A stretch of 48,037 nucleotides of DNA from Rhodobacterales bacterium. Its GTDB lineage: Bacteria; Pseudomonadota; Alphaproteobacteria; Rhodobacterales; Rhodobacteraceae. Made by a program: the position numbers and the translations under genes. Numbering within the stretch: position 1 is the first letter of the stretch; the number at the start of each line of letters is the position of its first letter. Below, in pieces: positions 32,903-42,278 of the stretch. The stretch is from assembly GCA_003228875.1 (NCBI GenBank), contig QIGK01000054.1, positions 1 through 48,037 on the forward strand. Reading direction: 5' to 3'. The notes beneath the pieces are model-generated. The model did not search any database and was not told where the DNA came from. It was given only the letters and a program-made list of their open reading frames with translations.

Positions 32903-35774
32903 ACCAAGCAAATCCCCCCGCGTCATGGCCCTGCCTGTTGGGTGTGATTTTTCTTCAACTTTTGTGGCAGGGCTTCAAAAACGTATGGCAGATCGCCAGC
33001 CCGAGGATTGGGCGCGGGTCACTTTGTTTGTCAACACCCAGCGCAGTGCGCGCCGTTTACATGGGTTATTGGCCGTCGGAGCAACAATTCTGCCTGAAAT
33101 TCGCGTCATCAGCGATTTGGCAAAACAGCCGACCATCGGCTTATCGCAACCAGCCAAACCGCTGGAACGCCAGCTTTTACTGGCTGATCTTATCGGTGCT
33201 TATCTAAGCACCCAGCCCGATTTGGCCCCAATAGCCGCCCGTTTTGATCTGGCCAAATCCTTGGCTGCATTGCTGGATGAACTGGACGGTGAAGGGCTGA
33301 GCATTGAAGCCTTAGAAGACATTGAAATCGAGGGGCAGTCTGGCCATTGGCAACGCAACCTGACTTTCTTGAACATCCTAAAAGATTACATTGGCGCGCT
33401 TAGCGGCAAAATGTCGGGAAATGAGGCACGTCAGCGCGCTGTTATTGCGGCATTGGCGGCGAAATGGCAGGAAAACCCGATTAAAACACCAGTTATCATT
33501 GCCGGCTCTACCGGGTCTCGCGGGGCGACGGCCATGTTGATAAAAGCGGTGGCATCGCTGCCACAAGGTGCCGTGGTTTTGCCAGGGTTTGATTTTGATA
33601 CACCGCGCAAAATTTGGCCAACCTTGTCTGAGGAACACCCGCAATTCGGCTTTGCCAAACTGGCGAAAACCGTTGGCTTTGACCCTTCCACAATGCTGGA
33701 ATGGCACAAAACCACTGCCGCAAATACCAAAAGAAATGCCTTGGTATCCCTATCATTGCGCCCTGCGCCGGTCACGGCGACATGGCTACTGGAGGGGCCA
33801 AAATTGCTGCCCGATCTGGCCAGCGCCTGTGAAAACCTGACCTTGCTAGAGGCCCCCGACCCTCGCCTAGAAGCCACGGCAATTGCCATCAAGCTGCGCC
33901 AAGCCTTAGATGAAGGCAAAAAATCGGCGCTTGTCACCCCAGACAGATTGCTGGCGCGGCGGGTTTCGGCCATGTTGCAACGCTGGAATATCACCGCTGA
34001 CGATAGCGCTGGCCAACCGGCGCAGCTTTCGCCTCCGGGGATGTTTTTGCGCATGGTGGTGGCGACATTTGACACAAAACTGACCCCTTTGCAGTTGCTG
34101 GAACTGTTAAAACACCCGCTTTGCAGCATTGGCGAGCGAGGCCAGCATTTGCAGTTCAGCCGACATCTTGAGCGCGAAAAACTGCGCGGCGGTGCGGCAT
34201 TCGTAGATTTTGCAAACTATCACGACTGGGCGGAACAAAAACAAGCTGGCGCGTGGCTGGCACCGCTTGGCAAAATTTTATCACCCTTGCAATCCCTGCC
34301 GGAAAAAACCGTCAGCGATTGGGCCAAGCTGCACCATCAAACGGCTGAATCGCTTGGTTCTGATGATTTATGGCATAAAGAGGCCGGTCATGTGGTGCTG
34401 GAAGCCCTTGAGTCGCTTTGCGAATCTGGCCATCAAAGCCTCTATTCCGCCATCGATTATCGGGCGCTGTTTACCAATGCCTTACAAAGTGAAGTGCGTG
34501 ACGATCCGGTTCTGGCCCATCCGGATATTGCCATTTGGGGCACTTTGGAAGCACGGGTTCAATCCGCTGATTTGATTATTCTGGCAGGGTTGAATGATGG
34601 TATCTGGCCACAAATCAACCGCAATGACACATGGCTAAACCGCGAAATGCGCCGTCAGATCGGGTTAGAAATGCCCGAACGGCGCATTGGCCTTTCGGCC
34701 CATGATTACCAGCAATCGCTTGGCGCAACCGAGGTGGTTTTATCGCGGTCAATTCGCGACGGCGAAGCGCCAACCGTGGCGTCACGGTGGTTGATGCGGC
34801 TGCAAAACCTGATGGCTGGGCTGGGCGAAACAGGTGATAACGCGCTTAACGCCATGCAAAATCGTGGCGCACAGCTTTTGCAATGGGCCACGCAACTGGA
34901 CGCGGCCAAATCACCTGAACCTCCCGCGCCCCGCCCCGCGCCTGCGCCACCAATTATCGCGCGGCCAAAGGGGTTATTTGTGACCCGTATCGAAACCCTG
35001 ATCCGTGACCCTTACGCAATTTACGCCCAATATATCCTGAAGCTACGCAAGTTGGAGCCTCTGACCCGACAGCCGGATCACCGAAGCAAAGGCATTGTGT
35101 TGCACGATATTATGCAGTGTTTTATTACAAAAACCATGGATGGCCTGCCAGAAAACTCAACCCGCCTGTTTGAACAAATCACTGACGAGCAGCTGATAAA
35201 ATCAGTGCCATGGCCAGCAACACGGCGCTTATGGCGTGCGAGTTTTCTAAAAAACTGTGGGTGGTTTCTGGAAACCGAAAGCGAGCGGCGCAATTTGGCC
35301 CGCCCTGCAAGGCTTGAAATCACTGGCAAACGCGTTCTCCCCAATGGGTTTGAACTACGCGCCAAAGCGGATCGAATTGATATTGACCCAGCGGGCAACC
35401 TGTTGATTTATGACTACAAATCCAGCAGCAAACCAACCGAAAAGCAAATCCGGCAGTTTTCAGTACAATTACCGCTGGAGGGCATAATCGCCGAAGCTGG
35501 CGGGTTTGATGGCCTTCACCCTGCTAAAACCCAACGTTTGCAGTTGATTTATCTGGGTGGCGACGGCGACACGCTTACCTTTGAACAAACTGATTCCGCT
35601 ATGCATAACGCTTGGGAAAACCTGTGTTTCCTGATCGATCGCTTTCAGCTGCCCGAAGTCGGGTATCCGGCTCGATTACGCCCCGAACTCCAGACATTTG
35701 AAGGGGATTTTGACCACCTGTCGCGCCGCGGTGAATGGCAAGATGATGAAGGCTTTGAGGTGGAAACTTTATGA
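32895..35774 (+). CDS. addB: Double-strand break repair protein AddB
   Basis: Structural and nuclease subunit of the AddAB helicase-nuclease that resects double-strand breaks for RecA. The protein has 959 residues, typical of alphaproteobacterial AddB. The N-terminal half is a UvrD-like fold lacking a canonical Walker A, as is normal for this group (no GKT). The C-terminal PD-(D/E)XK nuclease domain has the catalytic DYK in NLLIYDYKSSSKPT and an upstream GIVLHDIMQCF segment. The start overlaps tsaE by eight bases and the stop overlaps the addA ATG by four (ATGA). The gene order tsaE-addB-addA-trxA is kept. Confidence 0.95.
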   Translation: MFEPSKSPRVMALPVGCDFSSTFVAGLQKRMADRQPEDWARVTLFVNTQRSARRLHGLLAVGATILPEIRVISDLAKQPTIGLSQPAKPLERQLLLADLIGAYLSTQPDLAPIAARFDLAKSLAALLDELDGEGLSIEALEDIEIEGQSGHWQRNLTFLNILKDYIGALSGKMSGNEARQRAVIAALAAKWQENPIKTPVIIAGSTGSRGATAMLIKAVASLPQGAVVLPGFDFDTPRKIWPTLSEEHPQFGFAKLAKTVGFDPSTMLEWHKTTAANTKRNALVSLSLRPAPVTATWLLEGPKLLPDLASACENLTLLEAPDPRLEATAIAIKLRQALDEGKKSALVTPDRLLARRVSAMLQRWNITADDSAGQPAQLSPPGMFLRMVVATFDTKLTPLQLLELLKHPLCSIGERGQHLQFSRHLEREKLRGGAAFVDFANYHDWAEQKQAGAWLAPLGKILSPLQSLPEKTVSDWAKLHHQTAESLGSDDLWHKEAGHVVLEALESLCESGHQSLYSAIDYRALFTNALQSEVRDDPVLAHPDIAIWGTLEARVQSADLIILAGLNDGIWPQINRNDTWLNREMRRQIGLEMPERRIGLSAHDYQQSLGATEVVLSRSIRDGEAPTVASRWLMRLQNLMAGLGETGDNALNAMQNRGAQLLQWATQLDAAKSPEPPAPRPAPAPPIIARPKGLFVTRIETLIRDPYAIYAQYILKLRKLEPLTRQPDHRSKGIVLHDIMQCFITKTMDGLPENSTRLFEQITDEQLIKSVPWPATRRLWRASFLKNCGWFLETESERRNLARPARLEITGKRVLPNGFELRAKADRIDIDPAGNLLIYDYKSSSKPTEKQIRQFSVQLPLEGIIAEAGGFDGLHPAKTQRLQLIYLGGDGDTLTFEQTDSAMHNAWENLCFLIDRFQLPEVGYPARLRPELQTFEGDFDHLSRRGEWQDDEGFEVETL

Positions 35775-38700
35775 ACGAACAAATCATCCAACAGGCTTCA
35801 GCCAAACAAATTCTGGCGGCGCGCCCGGATTTTTCCAGCTGGGTTAGCGCAAATGCTGGGTCTGGCAAAACCCGGGTATTGACCAACCGGGTATCTCGAC
35901 TTTTGCTGCGCGGCACTGATCCGGCCAAGATCCTGTGCCTGACCTTTACCAACGCGGCTGCCGCTGAAATGCAAAACCGATTGTTCAAACAGCTGGGCGA
36001 ATGGGCAATGTTGCCCGATAAAATGTTAAAAACCGCACTGCAAGAACTGGGTGAGCCAGCGCCAAACGATGCTGATCTAAGCACCGCTCGCACCCTGTTT
36101 GCCCGCGCTCTGGAAACCCCCGGCGGCCTAAAAATCCAGACTATTCACGCGTTTTGTGAATCGCTTTTGCATCGTTTTCCGCTTGAGGCACGCATTTCCC
36201 CTGATTTTGAAATCATAGACGATCGGCAATCCGACGAATTGCGGGCGCAGGTGCTGAATGATCTGGCTGAAACCCATCAAGGTATTTTTGATGCCATGGT
36301 TGCGGCTCAATTCAAAGATCCGGCAGAATATTTGCCTGAGATTTTGAAATATCAGGAGCGGTTTGCCAAAGATTTTGATCCGGTCAAAGCCGCCAACCTG
36401 CTGAATGCGGAACCAAATCTGTCTGAGCAAGAAATTCTGGGCCGCATCATGCAAGATCTGTCAGACCTCGATTTGCAGACCTTGGCCGCTGTGATGGCAA
36501 AAACCGTCAAGGCTGACGCCAAACGGATTTCGGCAGAGGTTCTGGCTGCTGAAGCTTTGCAAAATTATAAAAATACACCGGTTACAACAGCGCTGCTTAT
36601 GCTAGAGGCAGCGTTTTTGACCAACGGCAAGCCACGTTCAACGGCGCGATTTCCTGTAAAGGCGGTAAAAGACAGCTTTCCGCCAGCTTTTGATCTGGTC
36701 ACCCTGCTGATTGAGCGCGTGGCCGTTGCCCGAGAAAGCCGCCTTGCCTTGGCCAATTTGTCAAAATCACAAGCATTGCATGATTTTGCCCAAATTTTTC
36801 TGCAAAACTATGCTCAACGTAAAGCAGCAATCGCGCGGCTGGAATTTGATGACCTGATCCGAAAAACCGACACATTGCTGCGCAATTCCGAAATGGCGCA
36901 ATGGGTTTTATACCGGCTCGACGGGGGCATTGACCATATTCTGGTGGACGAGGCCCAAGATACCAGCCCGTTGCAATGGCGCATTATATCCTCATTGGCC
37001 GAAGAAATTTACGCAAGCGCTGATCCAGATCGTCCGCGCACCGTTTTTGTGGTTGGCGACGAAAAGCAATCTATTTTTTCGTTTCAGGGCGCTGACCCGC
37101 TTGAATTTGCCCGAATGCGCGCCTTGTTCAGCCAGCAGCTCGAATCCCGAGGCACCGAGTTGGCCCAAGGTGAGTTGCTGCATTCTTTCCGCTCGGCTGC
37201 GCCGATTTTGCAACTGGTTGATACTGTTTTTCAAGGCGATGCAGCCAAGGGGCTTAGCGGCGAAATCACCCATCTGGCCACCAAGCAAACCCGTCCGGGG
37301 CGCGTGGAAATCTGGCCGTTTCTGGCCACACAGGCAACCCCAGAACCCAAAAAATGGTTTGAGCCTGTCGATGCCCCAGCCCCCAGTGACCCGCAAATAT
37401 TACTGGCGGAAAAAATCGCAGCCCGCATTGCCAGCCTGATTGAAACCGGCCATGAACTGCCCGGCAAAAACCGGGCCATCCGTGCCGGAGATTTTCTGAT
37501 ACTGGTGCAATCGCGCAAAACTTTGTTTCATGCAACCATCAAGGCGTTAAAATCAAAACAGGTGCCGGTCGCCGGATCGGATCGCCTGAAAGTGGCTGAA
37601 GAATTGGCAGTCAAAGACCTGATGGCAATATTGCAATTCGCCAGCACCCCCGAGGATAATTTGTCTTTGGCCTGCGCGTTGCGCTCGCCTTTATGCGGGG
37701 TATCCGAGGCTGAATTATTTTCACTGGCCCATAACCGCAAAGGCACGCTTTGGCAGGCGCTTGGCGGCCATGAATTGCTAGGCGATATTCTGGGCCGAGC
37801 CGATTTCGACCGTCCCTATGAATTACTGGAACGCATTTTAATCCAGCATCATGGCCGCCGGAAACTGCTCGCGCGGCTTGGTCCCGAGGCCGAAGACGGC
37901 ATTGACGAACTGCTCCGGCAGGCGCTGGCGTTTGAAAGCACCAGAAATCCCAGCCTGACCGGATTTCTGGAATGGATTTCAACCGATGATCTGGAAGTAA
38001 AACGCCGGATGGATGCTGAATCTGATCTTGTCAGGGTCATGACGGTGCATGGGGCCAAAGGGCTGGAAGCGCCGATTGTGATTTTGCCACAAACCGTCAA
38101 AAGCCCCAATAATAGCGGTGCCAAAGTTATTCCGGTTGATGATTTTGCTTTGATTGGCCTTGGCAAATCCAACGCCCTGAAAATATTGCTAGACACGTAT
38201 GAACAACAAAAACAGTTGCAAAAAGAAGAAAAAAACCGGTTGCTTTATGTGGCGCTGACCCGGGCAGAAACCTGGCTGATGATTGCGGGTGCCGGTGACC
38301 CTAAAAAGGCTGATTCTGATTGGTTCGGCATGATCCGTGACGCGGCTGAAACGCTTGGCGCTGTAACCGATGTCACTGGTCAATTAGTGTTTGAACGCCA
38401 TTGGTCTGACCAGAAAGTATCAAAAACCCAAGCTGAGGCAGCACAAGCATCATTGCCGGAGTTTTTGAACAAACCAGCCAAGGCGCCGGTTAAACCTGCC
38501 AAACCCCGCAGCCCCTCAAATCTTGGTGGAGCCCATAGCATCCAAGGCACGATAGACGACGAAAATGCCATTTTGCGCGGCAATCAAATTCATTTGCTGT
38601 TGGAAAAATTGGCCTATATGCCACGCCAAAAACGCCAGCAAGCAGCACAAACCCTGTTAGAAGGATTGGCATTGCCGGGCGTCATAGCCGAAGCACTAGA

Positions 38701-39052
38701 GGTGCTGAACGCTCCGGCATTGGCGGCAATATTTGCTAGCGAAACCCTGCAAGAGGTGGCAATAACCGCCGATATTCCAGACATTGGCCCGATCTCTGGC
38801 CGTATTGATGCATTGATAACCGGCAAAGAAATTATCGCGATAGACTTCAAATCCAGCGCTATTGTCCCCGCCACGGCGTCCGAAATACCCGAAGCATTTT
38901 TGCGGCAAATGGCTGCCTATCACTTTTCTTTGACACAAATTTGGCCCGACAAAACCGTAAAGACCGCAATATGCTGGACCAAAACCGCAAGTTTGATGGA
39001 AATTCCTGAAAATATTTGCATAGCTGCATTGCAGCGCGCCGCTGCATCTTGA
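35771..39052 (+). CDS. addA: Double-strand break repair helicase-nuclease AddA
   Basis: Superfamily 1 helicase and nuclease partner of AddB. The protein has 1093 residues. Walker A is ANAGSGKT (27-34) with the helicase motifs LCLTFTNAAAAEM (Ia), LVDEAQDTSPLQW (II), VVGDEKQSIFSFQGADP (III), MTVHGAKGLEAPIV (V) and YVALTRAETWLMI (VI). The C-terminal RecB-type nuclease domain has GRIDALITGKEIIAIDFKSS with the catalytic D and K. All motifs are intact. Coupled to addB by a 4-base overlap. Alphaproteobacterial AddAB does not use the E. coli Chi sequence; its recognition sequence cannot be judged here. Confidence 0.96.
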   Translation: MNEQIIQQASAKQILAARPDFSSWVSANAGSGKTRVLTNRVSRLLLRGTDPAKILCLTFTNAAAAEMQNRLFKQLGEWAMLPDKMLKTALQELGEPAPNDADLSTARTLFARALETPGGLKIQTIHAFCESLLHRFPLEARISPDFEIIDDRQSDELRAQVLNDLAETHQGIFDAMVAAQFKDPAEYLPEILKYQERFAKDFDPVKAANLLNAEPNLSEQEILGRIMQDLSDLDLQTLAAVMAKTVKADAKRISAEVLAAEALQNYKNTPVTTALLMLEAAFLTNGKPRSTARFPVKAVKDSFPPAFDLVTLLIERVAVARESRLALANLSKSQALHDFAQIFLQNYAQRKAAIARLEFDDLIRKTDTLLRNSEMAQWVLYRLDGGIDHILVDEAQDTSPLQWRIISSLAEEIYASADPDRPRTVFVVGDEKQSIFSFQGADPLEFARMRALFSQQLESRGTELAQGELLHSFRSAAPILQLVDTVFQGDAAKGLSGEITHLATKQTRPGRVEIWPFLATQATPEPKKWFEPVDAPAPSDPQILLAEKIAARIASLIETGHELPGKNRAIRAGDFLILVQSRKTLFHATIKALKSKQVPVAGSDRLKVAEELAVKDLMAILQFASTPEDNLSLACALRSPLCGVSEAELFSLAHNRKGTLWQALGGHELLGDILGRADFDRPYELLERILIQHHGRRKLLARLGPEAEDGIDELLRQALAFESTRNPSLTGFLEWISTDDLEVKRRMDAESDLVRVMTVHGAKGLEAPIVILPQTVKSPNNSGAKVIPVDDFALIGLGKSNALKILLDTYEQQKQLQKEEKNRLLYVALTRAETWLMIAGAGDPKKADSDWFGMIRDAAETLGAVTDVTGQLVFERHWSDQKVSKTQAEAAQASLPEFLNKPAKAPVKPAKPRSPSNLGGAHSIQGTIDDENAILRGNQIHLLLEKLAYMPRQKRQQAAQTLLEGLALPGVIAEALEVLNAPALAAIFASETLQEVAITADIPDIGPISGRIDALITGKEIIAIDFKSSAIVPATASEIPEAFLRQMAAYHFSLTQIWPDKTVKTAICWTKTASLMEIPENICIAALQRAAAS

Positions 39053-39114
39053 CGCTGCGGTTTTGGCTTCCTAAATTAGAGAAACCCTAATCAGATATTT
39101 ACAGGAGCGCCAAT

Positions 39115-39435
39115 ATGGCCACCATCGCAGTCACAGATGCCACATTTCAATCCGAAGTTCTTGAATCTTCGGTCCCCGTTGTTGTCGATTTTTGGGCCGA
39201 ATGGTGTGGCCCGTGCAAAATGATCGGCCCATCGCTGGAAGAATTATCCGAAGAATATGGCGAAACGGTAAAAATTGCCAAGGTAAATGTTGACGAAAAT
39301 GGCAATAGTCCGGCGTCGTTAGGCGTGCGCGGCATTCCAGCATTGTTCCTGTTCAAAGACGGAAAAGTTGTTTCCAATAAAACCGGTGCCTTGCCAAAAG
39401 CCGCTTTGAAAAGCTGGATTGACGGCGAAATATAG
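39115..39435 (+). CDS. trxA: Thioredoxin
   Basis: Cytosolic disulphide reductase, 106 residues. The active site is W30-C31-G-P-C34 in [15 protein letters not shown]25, the buried aspartate, is in VVDFWAEW, and the cis-proline loop is [10 protein letters not shown]. The ribosome site AGGAG lies ahead of the ATG. It follows addA after 62 bases on the same strand, and a hairpin terminator at 39460-39484 ends the transcript before the convergent glycosyltransferase. It may share the tsaE-addBA transcript or use its own promoter in the gap. Confidence 0.97.
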   Translation: MATIAVTDATFQSEVLESSVPVVVDFWAEWCGPCKMIGPSLEELSEEYGETVKIAKVNVDENGNSPASLGVRGIPALFLFKDGKVVSNKTGALPKAALKSWIDGEI

Positions 39436-39459
39436 CCACCAATACCAACCAAAACCAAA

Positions 39460-39484
39460 ACCCGCTGCGGCGGGTCTTATTTTG
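39460..39484 (+). terminator. Intrinsic terminator after trxA
   Basis: ACCCGC-TGCG-GCGGGT forms a six-base stem followed by CTTATTTT. It overlaps the end of the convergent glycosyltransferase gene and may act in both directions. Confidence 0.75.
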
Positions 39485-40469
39485 GGAAAAGCAATTTTTC
39501 CCAAACTTGTCTTTGGAGATCAGGCTGGTTTTCACGCAACACAACAGCTTTGTTAGCCTTGGCCAACCGTTGCAAAAGACCTCGGTTTTTGGCAACTTCG
39601 CACAGTTTTTCTGCCCAGCTTTCTGGGCCATCAGATACCGGAATTACCCGCCCCACACCATTTTTCCAATGCGATGAACAAAGGCATGTGGCACCGACAA
39701 CCGCGTGTTCGATCAGCTTATTATTTGACTGTGCCGCATTAAAAGGCCCATTCTGCAAGGGATAAAGCGCAATATGGAACTTTTGTTTCACTATCCATTT
39801 CCGATATTGCTGCCACCCCATTTGCGGTAGCCAGCGCACCCTTGCGTGGCCGGTCAAATCTTCGGGAAGCCTGTGGGTGTTTGAAAGCGTAAACCGAGCT
39901 GTCGGTTCCTGCTTAAGCACAGCACGGATGGCCGGAATAACCATTTCCAAATCTCGGGCATGGGAGCGTGCGCCCAAAAAGCAAATTTCTAGACCTTGTT
40001 CGCCAAAGTGACCTAGATCAGCCATGGGTTCTGACCAGAAAGGATTTAGAATTTCGGCCTTAACATCCGGATATTCCTGCTTTGAGTATTCTTGTAAAAC
40101 ATTTGAACTTACCCCGACCCAATCAGCGCGCGGCATAAAATATCGCGCGGCGCGATGCTCCAACAGTTTTGATTTTTGCTGGTATTGCCAAGGCAGGTTG
40201 CGGTCAGGCCACCAGTAATCATCCATGAAATACGCAGTCACCGGGCGGGAAAAACCAGCAGGAACCCCCGCATCATGTCTAAAAATCAATTGGGTGTATT
40301 CAGAGGCAAAAACTGTCGGCGCAATTTTTTCAACCCGACCTTCCGCCAGCCAGTTTTGACAGGCATTTTCAAAATATAACGATGCGGTTGGCGAAGATTT
40401 CCCAACCAAATATGGACCAATCTGCACAACCGGTGACAGTCTCCGCATGGTCTGCAAGACATTTTTCAC
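39477..40469 (-). CDS. Glycosyltransferase-like protein of the capsule cluster
   Basis: A 330-residue protein that resembles GT-B glycosyltransferases. The second half has the usual features: EICFLGARSHARDLEMVIPA, ARFTLSNTHRLPEDL, HIALYPLQNGPFNAAQSNNK, LIEHAVVGATCLCS (the NK-LIEH motif that grips the sugar nucleotide). There is no signal peptide and no membrane helix, so it is cytoplasmic. It ends the kps gene order on the minus strand, with its ATG overlapping the kpsT stop by four bases. Its role is presumably the addition of a sugar to the exported polysaccharide. The donor and acceptor are unknown, and assignment to a specific CAZy family is uncertain. Confidence 0.75.
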   Translation of the reverse strand: MKNVLQTMRRLSPVVQIGPYLVGKSSPTASLYFENACQNWLAEGRVEKIAPTVFASEYTQLIFRHDAGVPAGFSRPVTAYFMDDYWWPDRNLPWQYQQKSKLLEHRAARYFMPRADWVGVSSNVLQEYSKQEYPDVKAEILNPFWSEPMADLGHFGEQGLEICFLGARSHARDLEMVIPAIRAVLKQEPTARFTLSNTHRLPEDLTGHARVRWLPQMGWQQYRKWIVKQKFHIALYPLQNGPFNAAQSNNKLIEHAVVGATCLCSSHWKNGVGRVIPVSDGPESWAEKLCEVAKNRGLLQRLAKANKAVVLRENQPDLQRQVWEKLLFPK

Positions 40470-41125
40470 GCAGCCATCAAACGCTTAAACGCTGCCAAAC
40501 CGTCATCAACATCGTCAAAATAATGCAATGTTCCATCTTCCAGAACGGCTGCGGCAGTGCAGAAATCTTTGATGGTCTGAGCCGAGTGGGAAACCATAAT
40601 AACGTCCGATTTTTCCAGCCGTTGTTCAAAAACCTGAAGGCATTTGCGTTTGAAAATCGCATCGCCAACGGCGGTGATTTCATCAACCAGATAGCAATCA
40701 AAATTTATGCCCATTGAAACACCAAAAGCCAGTCGGGCTTTCATGCCTTGTGAATAGGTTTGCACAGGCATATCCAAAAAAGCCCCAAGTTCGGCAAAAC
40801 CTTTGACAAAATCGACAAGTTCGTCAGTATCAACCCCGTAAATTCGCGCGATAAAGCGGGTGTTTTGTATGCCGGTTAACGCGGCATGAAAGCCTCCGGA
40901 AAAGCCGAGCGGCCAGGAAATGCTGCCCGCGCGATGAATTTCGCCCTGATCAGGGTGTAATGTGCCGCCGATCATCTTTAACAAAGTTGATTTACCCGAA
41001 CCGTTTCGCCCCAAAAGCCCTAATGACTGGCCGCGTTTCAGGCTTAAATTCAGATCATCAATAACAATCTTTGTGCTGCCTTTTAACCGATAAGACTTGG
41101 AAACATTGTGAAATTCGATCATCAA
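40466..41125 (-). CDS. kpsT: Capsular polysaccharide ABC transporter, ATP-binding protein
   Basis: The nucleotide-binding subunit of the KpsMT-type exporter; it powers transfer of polysaccharide across the inner membrane. The protein is 219 residues, a normal size. Walker A is GRNGSGKST (39-47), the signature is YSQGMKARLAFGVSM, and Walker B is FDCYLVDEITAVGD with H in VSHSAQTIK. The short N-terminal MIEFHNVSKSYRL matches KpsT. It lies between kpsE (4-base overlap) and the glycosyltransferase gene (4-base overlap) on the minus strand, and the permease KpsM is divergent. All catalytic motifs are intact. Confidence 0.94.
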   Translation of the reverse strand: MMIEFHNVSKSYRLKGSTKIVIDDLNLSLKRGQSLGLLGRNGSGKSTLLKMIGGTLHPDQGEIHRAGSISWPLGFSGGFHAALTGIQNTRFIARIYGVDTDELVDFVKGFAELGAFLDMPVQTYSQGMKARLAFGVSMGINFDCYLVDEITAVGDAIFKRKCLQVFEQRLEKSDVIMVSHSAQTIKDFCTAAAVLEDGTLHYFDDVDDGLAAFKRLMAA

Positions 41126-41382
41126 CGCCGATCCCGAATATTATAGCCGATCAATGCCAGAACCGCCCAAAGCGCAAACAAAAACACCCCCGCCAGCGCA
41201 GATAACACAAACCGCTGCGGATATTGCGGCGCTTGTGACAAGGTCGGGGGAATATGAATCGCCAGATATCGGCTTTTTCGACGCGCCTCGGCGCGGGCTT
41301 GTTCTTCGGCAATCAAGGCCGCCGTATAGGCGGTTTGCGAAAATTCCAGATCAACCAGCAATTCTTCATATTCGCCAATCAC
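41122..41382 (-). CDS. kpsE: KpsE C-terminal part (split capsule export protein)
   Basis: An 86-codon frame that continues the family where the preceding frame stops: GEYEELLVDLEFSQTAYTAAL is the C-terminal coiled-coil end of KpsE, then RRKSRYLAIHIPPTLSQAPQ and the last membrane helix (about 58-80, FVLSALAGVFLFALWAVLAL) and a DRR tail. It begins with a GTG overlapping the stop of the N-terminal part as GTGA, while its own end overlaps the kpsT start. Whether it is translated as a separate peptide or is the broken end of one gene cannot be told; see the finding on this locus. Confidence 0.7.
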   Translation of the reverse strand: MIGEYEELLVDLEFSQTAYTAALIAEEQARAEARRKSRYLAIHIPPTLSQAPQYPQRFVLSALAGVFLFALWAVLALIGYNIRDRR

Positions 41383-42215
41383 ATCTGGCTGCGGATCGCC
41401 TGAATGCGGCGATTAAGCTGGGTGGCGCGCGGATCGTCAGGTTCGGCATAGGTCAACAGCACCTCGCGCTCTACCAAGGCGTCCGCCAGTTGGTTTTCCA
41501 GCGCTGAAAGCACCCCCATCTGGCTGGCAATATCGGCCTGTGGGTCAATAATTTGCGCGGCGTTGCGAAAATTACGCACCTTTAGACGAATGGCTTTTAG
41601 ACGGATTTCAGCGGTTTCCAGATCTTCGCGGGCAAATTTGGTTGCGTCTTCGCGGGCGATACGCGACAGATCATTAATCAATGCCACGCTTTTGGCGATA
41701 ATTGCCTGCGCCAAAAGATGGCTGTCTTGGGCGCTAAACGCCCTTGTTGACAGCTCAATCACGCCGGTTGAGCTGTCAACAGACACCGAAACCATGCGCT
41801 GCCAATAATCAACAAGATCCTCAATCGCGGGGGCGTCGCGCAACGAAAATATAAAATCTTGTGGCTGGCGATTAAACATGGTTCGCAGGTCAAATTCGGC
41901 GTCCAATGCTTCAACCATCGGTTGGCTGAGAATATAATCATTGAGAATTTCGCTGTCGGCAGTGGTGGAATTACCAGTTTGCGTAAATGCCCCCAACACG
42001 TCAAGCGGGGTGGCAAATTCTTTGGAGCGAACAGAAAAAGCAGTTTGCGAATGATATTGATCAGCAGAAAGGCCAAATAAATAGGCCACTGCCACGGCAA
42101 AGGGCAACACAAACATCACAACAAAGCTGCTTAAGATCAGGTAATGCCGCTTTCGAGGTCTGGTTTTTTTGACCAGAACCGGCATTAACGCAATTTTGGC
42201 ATCGGGCTTTAACAT
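41379..42215 (-). CDS. kpsE: KpsE N-terminal part (split capsule export protein)
   Basis: A 278-residue frame encoding most of KpsE, the inner-membrane/periplasmic adaptor of capsule export. It has a basic cytoplasmic N terminus (RPRKRHY), one membrane helix (about 27-50, LILSSFVVMFVLPFAVAVAYLF) and a periplasmic domain with DYILSQPMVEALDAEFDLR and long coiled-coil (about 180-275). It stops abruptly at RRIQAIRSQM. Whole family members run on through another stretch before a C-terminal GEYE..LVDLEF and membrane helix, which here occur in a different frame (41122-41382). About 25-30 residues seem to be missing at the joint compared with relatives. The gene is divergent from kpsM. Confidence 0.75.
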   Translation of the reverse strand: MLKPDAKIALMPVLVKKTRPRKRHYLILSSFVVMFVLPFAVAVAYLFGLSADQYHSQTAFSVRSKEFATPLDVLGAFTQTGNSTTADSEILNDYILSQPMVEALDAEFDLRTMFNRQPQDFIFSLRDAPAIEDLVDYWQRMVSVSVDSSTGVIELSTRAFSAQDSHLLAQAIIAKSVALINDLSRIAREDATKFAREDLETAEIRLKAIRLKVRNFRNAAQIIDPQADIASQMGVLSALENQLADALVEREVLLTYAEPDDPRATQLNRRIQAIRSQM

Positions 42216-42278
42216 AGATTATTTACGCTTTCTTAACCATTCTGGTATTTCGCTGGTGGCATCAGAACTGGACACCCA

